Shown piece by piece: positions 7,074-14,362 of a DNA stretch of 16,062 nt. The notes under the pieces were generated by a model. That model had not been told where the DNA came from and made no database searches. It was given only the letters and a program-made list of their open reading frames with translations. The DNA is from an uncultured Clostridia bacterium (GTDB lineage: Bacteria > Bacillota > Clostridia > TANB77 > CAG-508): NCBI GenBank assembly GCA_944393455.1, contig CALYAH010000046.1, positions 1-16,062 of the forward strand. Reading direction: 5' to 3'. Made by a program: the position numbers and the translations under genes. Within the stretch, counting starts at the first letter, position 1, and each line of letters starts with the position of its first letter.

Positions 7074-7186
7074 AAAGAAACAAAAGGATAACTTTATAAA
7101 ATTGAAGTTCTAGTAAAAAATATAAAAAATAATATATTAGAAGAGGTACATCAAAAATTAATAAAAAATAAAAAGGAGGGATAAAA

Positions 7187-8071
7187 ATGAAACAAACAAT
7201 ATTTCAAGGTTGTGGAACGGCAATTGCAACACCTTTTACAGAAGATGGAGTTAATTTTGATGAATTCAAAAAATTAATTGAGTTTCAAATCGAAAATGAA
7301 GTAGATGCTATTATTGTTTGTGGGACAACAGGAGAATCATCAACTATGTCACAAGAAGAAAAGAAAGAAACTATAAAATTTGCGATTGACGTAGTAGCAA
7401 AACGAACGAAAGTAATTATAGGTACAGGAAGTAATAATACAAAAGATTCTGTTCAAATGTCTAAATTCGCAGAAGAAGCGGGAGCAGATGCACTATTAGT
7501 AGTAACACCGTACTATAATAAAACAACACAAAAGGGATTAATTGCTCATTATACAGAAATTGCAAAAGCAGTTACTTTACCAATTATTATGTATAGTGTG
7601 CCTAGTAGAACAGGTGTTAATATTTTACCAGAAACTTGCTTAGAACTTTCTAAAATAGAAAATATTGTAGCAATAAAAGAAGCAAGTGGAAACATATCAC
7701 AAGTTGCTAAAATTGCAAGTTTATGTGGAGAAAATTTGGATATCTATTCTGGCAATGATGACCAAATCATACCAATTCTTTCTTTAGGGGGAAAAGGCGT
7801 GATATCTGTTTTATCAAATATAATGCCAAAATATACGCATGATATGACAATGAAATATTTTAAAGGAGAAATAAAAGAAGCAACGAAGATGCAATTAGAT
7901 GTTATTGATTTAATCGATAGTTTATTTGCAGAAGTAAATCCAATACCAGTAAAATATGCTTTAAATGCAATGGGATATGATTTTGGCGAACCAAGATTGC
8001 CATTAATTGAATTATCAGATGCGAATAAAAAAGTAATAGAAGAAGTTATGAAGAAGCATCAAATAATATAA
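7187..8071 (+). CDS. dapA: 4-hydroxy-tetrahydrodipicolinate synthase
   Basis: DapA condenses pyruvate with aspartate semialdehyde, the committed step towards diaminopimelate and lysine, in the cytoplasm. The 294-residue TIM-barrel protein has every key element: GTTGE at 46-50 (the active-site threonine and its neighbour), TPYYNK with Y110, the proton-shuttle tyrosine Y136 in MYSVPSRTG, the substrate-binding R141, and Schiff-base lysine K164 in VAIKEASGN. The late-barrel glycines GNDDQ and GGKGVISV are also present. AGGAGGG lies 7 nt before the ATG. dapB follows after 13 nt in the same transcript, and together they provide two consecutive steps for cell-wall diaminopimelate and, in sporulating bacteria, dipicolinate. 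Confidence 0.97.
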   Translation: MKQTIFQGCGTAIATPFTEDGVNFDEFKKLIEFQIENEVDAIIVCGTTGESSTMSQEEKKETIKFAIDVVAKRTKVIIGTGSNNTKDSVQMSKFAEEAGADALLVVTPYYNKTTQKGLIAHYTEIAKAVTLPIIMYSVPSRTGVNILPETCLELSKIENIVAIKEASGNISQVAKIASLCGENLDIYSGNDDQIIPILSLGGKGVISVLSNIMPKYTHDMTMKYFKGEIKEATKMQLDVIDLIDSLFAEVNPIPVKYALNAMGYDFGEPRLPLIELSDANKKVIEEVMKKHQII

Positions 8072-8084
8072 AGGAGAAGTAAAA

Positions 8085-8832
8085 ATGAATGTACTATTAA
8101 ATGGAGCAAACCGGGAGAATGGGAAAAGAAATAATAGAGGCAGTAAAAAAGCAAAAAGAAATCAAAATTGTTTGTGGATTTGATTTAAAAGAAAATAAAG
8201 AAAATGATTTTCTGATTTATAGTGATTTAGAAAATATAAAAGAGAAGGTAGATGTTATTATAGATTTTTCTGTTCCAGTAGCTACTTTTAGAATCTTAGA
8301 ATATGCAAAGAAAAATAAAATACCAATAGTTATTGCAACAACAGGATTTAGTGAAGAACAATTAAAACAAATTGAAGAAATATCAAAAGAAATACCTATT
8401 TTTAGAAGCGCTAATATGTCTTTAGAGATTAATTTAATGGCAAATATTTTACAAAAAATAGCAAAAGTATTAAAGAAAAGTGATATAGAAATCTTGGAAA
8501 CACATCACAATCAAAAAATAGATGCACCAAGTGGAACAGCTATTCTTTTAGCAGATGCAATTAATAAAGTATTTGATGGAAAAAAAGAGTATGATTTTAG
8601 TAGAATGCAAAAAAGAGAAAAAAGAAGTAAAAACGAAATAGGATTTTCTTCTATTAGAGGTGGAAATATTGTAGGAGAACATACAGTACAGTTTTTTGGC
8701 GAAAATGAAACATTGGAAATTACTCATAAATCTTATTCAAGACAAGTTTTTGCAGAAGGAGCATTAAAAGCAGCAAGTTTTTTAATAAAACAACCAATAG
8801 GGTTATATAATATGGAGGACTTAGTAAAATAA
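8085..8832 (+). CDS. dapB: 4-hydroxy-tetrahydrodipicolinate reductase, apparent +1 frameshift at codon 10
   Basis: DapB reduces the DapA product using NAD(P)H. Translation from ATG 8085, which has a good ribosome binding site (AAGGAG, 8071-8076), gives MNVLLNGAN, exactly the first strand of the nucleotide-binding fold. The expected glycine-rich motif (N)GRMG then continues in the +1 frame from G8113. Read with one base skipped at about 8108-8112, the product is about 248 residues, a normal DapB length. It contains the catalytic stretch EThHNQKIDAPSGTA (H140/H141, K144, and the substrate-binding PSGT at 148-151) and GFSSIRGGNIVGEHTVQFFG. Without the shift, translation ends after 32 codons. Starting instead at ATG 8101 would give a protein lacking the first strand and half of the motif, and that ATG has no ribosome binding site. 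Possible causes are sequence error, mutation or programmed frameshifting: the zero-frame codon there is CGG. Confidence 0.9.
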
Positions 8833-8842
8833 AATATAAAAA

Positions 8843-8879
8843 ACCGATAAAGATTAAATTTCTTTATTGGTCTTTTTTT
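8843..8879 (+). terminator. Rho-independent terminator after dapB
   Basis: ACCGATAAAG (8843-8852) pairs with CTTTATTGGT (8862-8871) with one G-T wobble and a 9-nt loop, followed by C and seven T (8873-8879). Confidence 0.88.
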
Positions 8880-8885
8880 ATTATT

Positions 8886-9060
8886 GGTTACTGTTCAGCC
8901 TTAATTAAAATTTATATTATTAAAAAACACCTTGTGTGTCGCAACATATTAATATAAGATAAAATGTAGGTTGCTCCAATCGCACTCGCTTTCAGCTCGT
9001 TTGGTCGCTTACGCGGTGTTCTATACTAATATAAATTTTAATTAAGGTTGAACAGTAACC
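8886..9060. mobile_element. MITE-like element, 175 bp, with 34-bp terminal inverted repeats
   Basis: The left end GGTTACTGTTCAGCCTTAAT (8886 on, to 8919) and the right end (9027-9060, finishing GAACAGTAACC) are 34-bp inverted repeats with a single difference (G8898 against T9048, a G-U pair in RNA). Identical ATTATT hexamers flank the element (8880-8885 and 9061-9066) and may be a target duplication, although they are AT-rich and could be chance. Inside are further inverted pairs: AACACC/GGTGTT (8926-8931, 9015-9020) and GCAAC/GTTGC (8941-8945, 8970-8974). The inner stretch from about 8970 to 9016 is clearly richer in G and C than the surrounding DNA. There is no coding capacity, so any mobility would depend on a transposase elsewhere. 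I do not recognise the family. Confidence 0.7.
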
Positions 9061-9098
9061 ATTATTGCAAAAACACTAAAACTTAAAATAAAAATAGC

Positions 9099-9127
9099 TT
9101 GATTTTTTTAATAAAATACTATATAAT
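9099..9127 (+). promoter_or_regulatory. Probable promoter of the SNF2 helicase gene
   Basis: TTGATT (9099-9104) and a perfect TATAAT (9122-9127) are spaced 17 bp apart. The ribosome binding site GAGGGAG (9140-9146) and ATG 9152 follow closely, giving a very short leader. Confidence 0.65.
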
Positions 9128-9151
9128 AATTTGCCAAGTGAGGGAGAAAAA

Positions 9152-12100
9152 ATGCTAATCAATGGAATGATTTTAGATAATCTATGCAAGGATGCAGGAG
9201 AAGTAAAAACACGGAAAAGCAAAAAAATATGTAGAAGCAAAAAGAGTCAAAATCGTAAATACAAACTATGAAAATAGTAAAAATTTTTCAATAAGGGCAA
9301 TGATAATAGGAAACTCCAATTATAAGACTTTTGTAGAAGTAAAAAATGGAGAAGTAGAAGATATAACATGTACATGTGAAGACTACTATGAGAATTATGG
9401 TATATGCAAACATACATTGGCAAGTGTAATGGAGTTCAATGAAAATTCAAAATATTCAAAAGAATATAAAAATAAAAATGAAGAATTAGGGAAAACTGTA
9501 AATCACACAACAGGTTTAGAGAGTTATAGAAATTTTAAACAAATTGTCAACATTTTTTATAATGAAGAAATCGATGGAATTAGTGAAGAAGAAAAACTTA
9601 AAAAACCAGGAACAATAAAAATTGAACCTAAAATATTTTATGATAAATTTTCAGGAGACATGAAAATTGAATTTAAAATAGGTAATAAAAAGATGTATAA
9701 AATTAAAAATTTATCTGAATTTTATACAAGAATGTTAAATAAGGAATTTTATCGATATGGAGAAAAGTTACAGTTTATTCATTTAGAAGATGCTTTTGAA
9801 GAGGAAAGCAAAAAAATGCTAGAATTTATAATGAAATATGCAGAAATTATTAAGTATGCAAATTCTAATTCAAATAGCAACTATAAATATTATGGAAAAG
9901 CATTAAGTGAGACAAGCATAATTGTTGGAAACAGTGCTATTGATGATTTGTTTGATGTATTGAAAGGAAGAAAAGTAGATTTTCAAAAAGATTACAATTC
10001 AGGAGTTATAGAATTTACAGAAGAACAACCAAAAATACAATTTAAATTAAAAAAGATAGAAGAAGATAAGTATGTTATTATTCCTAATATAGAAATTTAT
10101 AATGTAACTATTATAAAAGGGAAAAATTATAAATATATTTTGGATGATAAAAAAATATATAGATGTACAAAGGAATTTGAAAATATAAATTTAAAATTAT
10201 TAGAACTTTTTAGACAAAACTATATGGCAGAAGTAAATTTTGGAAAGAATGAATTAACACAATTATTTTCTATCATTATGCCTAAAGTAAAAAATGCTAT
10301 AACAATTGAAAATATACCAGAAGAAGAAATAGAAAAATATAAACCAAAAGAATTAATGGTAAAGGTCTTTTTAGATTTTGATAAAAATGATTATTTAGTA
10401 GCAGAAGTTAAGTTTTCTTATGAAGAAAAAGAATTTAATCCATTAGATGAAAAGACAAAAATTAATTTTCCAAGAAATATGATAAAAGAAACAAAAGCTT
10501 TAAATGTATTTAGACAAACAGGTTTTATGTTAGATGTAAAAAATTTAAGATTTATTTTACCAGATAATGATAAAATATATGAATTTTTAACACAAGATAT
10601 TAATTACTATATGCAAAAATTTGAAGTATTAGTAACTGATAATTTCAAAGGCAAGCAGATAAGACAACCTAAAATGGGAGCTTTGGGAGTAAAAATAGAA
10701 AACGATTTATTATCGATTAATTTAGAAGAAATGAATATCGATAAAAAAGAATTAAAATCTATTATGGAAAAATATTCTTTAAAAAAGAAATATCATAGAC
10801 TAAAAGATGGAAGTTTTATCAGTTTACAAGATAATAAGGAAATTGAGTTTTTAGATAAATTAGTAACTGGTATGGATATTGATTATAAAGAATTAGAAAG
10901 TGGAGAAATTAGACTACCAGTTAACAGAAGTTTATATCTAAATCAATTGTTAAAAGGAATTAAGGGAACAGAAATTATAAAAAATGCAGAATACAAAGAA
11001 ATTGTTAATAGATTAGATAAAGAACAGTTAGAAGAAGATATAAAGATTCCAGAAAACTTAAATTCTATATTAAGATATTATCAAAAAACAGGATATAAGT
11101 GGCTTAAAATATTAGATTATTATCATTTTGGTGGAATACTTGCAGATGACATGGGACTGGGAAAAACTATTCAAATGTTATCTGTTATTGTAGATTATGT
11201 ACAAGACTCAAAAGAAGAAAATAAAAGAGCGAGCTTAGTTATTTCACCAAGTTCGTTAACACTAAATTGGCAAAACGAAGCAACTAAGTTTACAAACGAA
11301 TTAAAAACTTTAGTCATTCGAGGAACACAGGCAGAGAGAAAGAGACAAATAAAAGAAATGAATCAATATGATTTAGTAATTACATCTTATGATTTATTAA
11401 AAAGAGATATTGAGCTATATAAAAGTTTAGACTATAAATTTAGATTTGTAATAGCAGATGAAGCTCAATACTTAAAGAATAGTAACACACAAAATGCAAA
11501 ATCAATAAAACAGATAAAGGCAGATACAAGATATGCGTTAACAGGAACACCAATTGAAAATTCTTTGTCAGAATTGTGGTCAATTTTCGATTTTATTATG
11601 CCAGGATATTTATTTACATATCGAAAATTTAAAAATACTTATGAAACGCCAATTGTAAAAGATAATGATGAAAAAGCAATGGCAAAACTGAAAATGTTAA
11701 TTGAACCATTTGTATTAAGAAGAAATAAAAAAGAAGTATTGACAGAGTTGCCAGATAAGACAGTGACAGTATTAAACAATGAGATGGGAGAAGAACAAAG
11801 AAATTTATATTTAAATTATTTGGCACAGGCAAAACAAGATTTGGCAGAACAAATTGAGCTAAATGGATACCAAAATAGTCACATGCAGATATTGGCTGCG
11901 TTAACAAGATTAAGACAAATTTGTTGCCATCCAAGTTTATTTATAAATGGATATAAAGATGGAAGCAGTAAGTTAGAACAATGTATAGAAATTGTTCAAG
12001 AGGCGACAAATAGTGGGCATAAAATATTATTGTTCTCAGGATATACTTCTATGTTTGAATATTTAGAAAAAGAATTAAAACAAAGGAATATAAAATATTT

Positions 12101-12476
12101 TAAATTAACAGGAGCAACTAAAGTAGACGAAAGAATTAATTTGGTTGATGAATTTAATGAAAATCCAGAAATAAAAGTATTTTTGATATCATTAAAAGCA
12201 GGAGGAACAGGTCTAAATTTAACAGGAGCGGATATGGTAATTCATTATGATCCATGGTGGAATATATCAACTGAAAATCAAGCAACAGATAGAGCTTATA
12301 GAATTGGACAAAAAAATAATGTTCAAGTATACAAACTAATTACTAAAAATTCGATAGAAGAAAAAATATATGAATTACAAGAAAAGAAAGCAAAATTGGC
12401 AGACAATATGTTAGATACTAAAACAACATTTATTAGTAAATTATCACAAGATGAGATAATGGACTTATTTCAGTAA
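9152..12476 (+). CDS. SWIM-domain SNF2/DEAD-box helicase, apparent +1 frameshift near the 5' end
   Basis: A large Swi2/Snf2-type DNA-dependent ATPase. Numbered from the internal ATG at 9300, it has a SWIM zinc motif C24-x-C26...C36-x-H38 (CTCEDYY...ICKH). A long family-specific middle region follows, then the motor: Walker A ADDMGLGKT (615-623), Walker B as IADEAQYLKN (DEAQ at 720-723), TGTPIENSLSELWSIFDF, and the C-terminal lobe with GGTGLNLTGA and DRAYRIGQ (997-1004). The best start is ATG 9152 (GAGGGAG 5 nt before it; promoter just upstream). That frame gives MLINGMILDNLCKDAGEVKT and then fails, while the +1 frame continues with GKAKKYVEAKRVKIVNTNYE, which looks like the usual N-terminus before a SWIM domain. 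The two join with one base skipped between 9205 and 9215, giving about 1107 residues. ATG 9300 has only AAGGG two bases upstream and would omit this region. The zero-frame codon at the junction is CGG. Its role is unknown; such proteins remodel DNA-protein complexes. Confidence 0.88.
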
Positions 12477-12479
12477 TGT

Positions 12480-12610
12480 TTTTAGAGATGTTTTTTGGGA
12501 TGTTTTTTGGGACGGAGTAAAAAAACATCTCTAAAACATCATTAAAGAAAAAGTTAAAAAGTAATAAATTTGGAAAAGATGTTTTTTTACTCCGACCCAA
12601 AAAACATCCC
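12480..12610. repeat. Large inverted repeat built from the palindromic repeat (copies 3 and 4)
   Basis: Arms of 33 nt at 12497-12529 and 12578-12610 are reverse complements with one mismatch (32 of 33). The left arm contains the exact 20-nt core (12509-12528) and the right arm contains it inverted (12579-12598, one mismatch). The left arm is preceded by a tandem copy of GATGTTTTTTGG (12487-12498, 12499-12510). An alternative 17-bp perfect stem is possible between 12480-12496 and 12520-12536. The element fills most of the gap between the helicase gene and trmFO and ends 10 nt before the trmFO ribosome binding site. There is no T-run typical of a terminator. Confidence 0.88.
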
Positions 12611-12631
12611 AAATTAAAAAAGAGGAGAAGC

Positions 12632-14029
12632 ATGGAAAATTATATAACTATTATAGGTGGTGGACTAGCAGGGAGTGAGGCAGCTTACCAAATTGCTAGA
12701 CAAGGAATTAAAGTAAAATTGTATGAAATGAAACCAATAAAATTTTCACCAGCACATTCTAATAAAAATTTGGCAGAAATAGTATGTAGTAATTCGTTTA
12801 AATCAAATCTATTAACAAATGCTTGTGGTTTGTTAAAGGAAGAATTAAGAAGGTTAGATTCTTTACTTATTAGAATAGCAGATGAAACAAGTGTGCCAGC
12901 TGGACAAGCTCTAGCGGTAGATAGGGAAATTTTTTCTAAAAGAGTAACAGAAGAGTTAGAAAAAAATCCATTAATTGAAATTATTCATGAAGAAGTAACA
13001 AATATTAAAAAAATAGCAAAAGAGGGAATTGTAATTATTGCAACAGGGCCACTTACTTCAGAAGGACTTGCTAAACAAATTGCAAAAATAACTGGAGAAG
13101 ATAAGTTGTACTTTTACGATGCAGCGGCTCCAATTGTTAGTAAAGAAAGTATCAATTTTGATATTGCTTTTTATGGAGATAGATATAGCCAAGAAAAGAA
13201 AAAAGAAGAAACAATTGAAGAGTGGAAAGAAAGATTAGCAAATCAAGAAAAAGAAGAACAAAGTTATATTAATCTTCCAATGGACAAAGAAGAATATGAA
13301 GAATTTTGGAAAGAGCTTGTAGAAGCAGAAGTGGTAACCTTACATGAATTTGAAAAAAGAGAAATATTTGAAGGATGTATGCCAATTGAAATTATGGCAA
13401 AAAGAGGCATAGACACATTAAGATTTGGACCATTAAAACCAGTAGGATTTGACGACCCAAGAACAGCTAAAAGACCATATGCACTAGTACAACTAAGACA
13501 AGATGATAAACAAGCTAGTATGTATAATTTAGTTGGATTTCAAACAAATTTGAAATATGGAGAACAAAAAAGAATATTTAGCAAAATACCAGGACTAGAA
13601 AATGCAGAATTTGTAAAATATGGAGTAATGCACAGAAACACCTATATTAATTCAACTAAGTTATTAGATGAAACCTACAATTTAAAATCGAATAATAACA
13701 TATATTTTGCAGGACAAATTACAGGAGTAGAAGGATATGTAGAATCAATTTCATCAGGAATGGTAGCAGCACTAAATGCAATAAAGAATTTTGAGAAGGG
13801 TGTTTTTGGGGACGGAGTAAAAAAACATCCGGCAGATAAGGTTGTATTTTCAGAAAATACGGTTATAGGAGCTTTAGCAAAATATATTTCAACGCCAAAT
13901 AAAAAATTTCAACCAATGAATGCAAATTTTGGAATATTACCAGAATTAGAAGGAAAAAAGATAAAAGATAAAAAGCAAAGATATCAAAAGCTTGCGGAAA
14001 GGAGCTTGTTAGAATTTGATAAAAAATGA
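12632..14029 (+). CDS. trmFO: Methylenetetrahydrofolate-tRNA-(uracil-5-)-methyltransferase TrmFO
   Basis: TrmFO uses FAD and methylenetetrahydrofolate to make 5-methyluridine at position 54 of tRNA. The FAD-binding GGGLAGSEA (9-17) opens the protein. The conserved cysteines are C52 in EIVCSNSFKS and C249 in FEGCMPIEIMAKRG. GPLKPVGFDDPRT, LVGFQTNLKYGEQKRIF, GVMHRNTYINS and the C-terminal FQPMNANFGILPEL are diagnostic. At 465 residues it is about 30 longer than usual, for two reasons. A charged stretch at about 187-210 (EKKKEETIEEWKERLANQEK) lies between the conserved cysteines. About 12 extra residues around 390-402 (GVFGDGVKKHPAD) are encoded by a copy of the palindromic repeat. Both keep the frame and leave the motifs intact, so the enzyme may well still work. 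AGAGGAG (12621-12627) precedes the ATG. Confidence 0.95.
   Translation: MENYITIIGGGLAGSEAAYQIARQGIKVKLYEMKPIKFSPAHSNKNLAEIVCSNSFKSNLLTNACGLLKEELRRLDSLLIRIADETSVPAGQALAVDREIFSKRVTEELEKNPLIEIIHEEVTNIKKIAKEGIVIIATGPLTSEGLAKQIAKITGEDKLYFYDAAAPIVSKESINFDIAFYGDRYSQEKKKEETIEEWKERLANQEKEEQSYINLPMDKEEYEEFWKELVEAEVVTLHEFEKREIFEGCMPIEIMAKRGIDTLRFGPLKPVGFDDPRTAKRPYALVQLRQDDKQASMYNLVGFQTNLKYGEQKRIFSKIPGLENAEFVKYGVMHRNTYINSTKLLDETYNLKSNNNIYFAGQITGVEGYVESISSGMVAALNAIKNFEKGVFGDGVKKHPADKVVFSENTVIGALAKYISTPNKKFQPMNANFGILPELEGKKIKDKKQRYQKLAERSLLEFDKK
13799..13830 (+). repeat. Palindromic repeat copy 5, inside trmFO
   Basis: The exact 20-nt core GGGACGGAGTAAAAAAACAT is at 13809-13828. It is preceded by GGTGTTTTTG, a slightly changed form of the usual left arm, and followed by CC. 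Read in the trmFO frame it encodes GVFGDGVKKHP (residues 390-400), a segment not expected from the family pattern, where roughly eight residues separate the NAA-like motif from VVF instead of twenty. Confidence 0.85.
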
Positions 14030-14030
14030 A

Positions 14031-14055
14031 AAGGAGCCAAATTTATTGGCTCCTT
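14031..14055 (+). terminator. Hairpin after trmFO, probable weak terminator
   Basis: AAGGAGCCAA (14031-14040) pairs perfectly with TTGGCTCCTT (14046-14055) around a 5-nt loop, one base after the stop codon. The following sequence is only moderately T-rich (AATTATTAC), so termination may be incomplete. Confidence 0.6.
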
Positions 14056-14121
14056 AATTATTACAAATTTTACTAAAATATTACAATTTCGTTAAAAAAT
14101 AATCAAATTTACATAAAACTA

Positions 14122-14150
14122 TTGTGCAAAATAGAAAAAAATGGTATAAT
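14122..14150 (+). promoter_or_regulatory. Extended -10 promoter of the small acidic/coiled-coil gene pair
   Basis: TTGTGC (14122-14127), 17 bp, then TGG-TATAAT (14142-14150), an extended -10 element with a perfect hexamer. The start codon is 44 nt beyond the -10. Confidence 0.65.
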
Positions 14151-14194
14151 ATTAGTTGAATGGTCTACATAAGAGAAAGAAAGGAGATAGTAAT

Positions 14195-14347
14195 ATGGAA
14201 AAAGATATTATGGATATTGAATTAACAAAAGAGGATTTAAATGAATTAACACCTGAAGAATTAGTGGATTTAAAAATAAAATTAGAAGATATGAAAATGG
14301 ACTTAGAAGAATTATTACAAGACGATGAAGATGATGAAGAAGTATAA
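14195..14347 (+). CDS. Small acidic protein, 50 residues, unknown function
   Basis: The protein begins MEKDIMDIELTKEDLNELTP and ends in the very acidic tail LLQDDEDDEEV. Leucines at regular spacing (DLNELTPEELVDLKIKLEDM) suggest one or two amphipathic helices, and the net charge is strongly negative. I do not recognise the family. The start at 14195 is preferred to an in-frame ATG at 14156, because AAAGGAG lies 8 nt upstream of 14195 and the earlier start would translate the ribosome binding site and sit only 6 nt after the -10 element. The next gene begins 15 nt after the stop with its own ribosome binding site, so the two are co-transcribed. The acidic protein may be a partner of the highly basic coiled-coil protein, but that is speculation. 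Confidence 0.7.
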   Translation: MEKDIMDIELTKEDLNELTPEELVDLKIKLEDMKMDLEELLQDDEDDEEV

Positions 14348-14362
14348 AAGGAGGAGTTTTAA

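Noticed and set aside
7074..7186. Lysine riboswitch or leader attenuator before dapA
   Set aside because: The leader is only about 105 nt, AT-rich and lacks the extended paired structure of a lysine riboswitch. No terminator hairpin and no lysine-rich leader peptide are seen.
8101..8103. ATG 8101 as the genuine dapB start
   Set aside because: No ribosome binding site, and it removes the first beta strand and part of the glycine motif, both of which are encoded just upstream in the other frame.
8886..9060. CRISPR array or tRNA gene in the repeat-bearing gap
   Set aside because: The repeats are a single inverted pair rather than regularly spaced direct repeats, and no cloverleaf with the conserved T-loop sequence can be formed.
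11629..12633. Minus-strand frames opposite the helicase end and over the inverted repeat
   Set aside because: Low-complexity phenylalanine/leucine-rich translations of A-rich coding DNA and of the repeat, with no initiation signals.
14156..14194. Upstream start for the small acidic protein (frame open from 14156)
   Set aside because: It lies only 6 nt beyond the -10 hexamer and would read through the ribosome binding site of the start at 14195.
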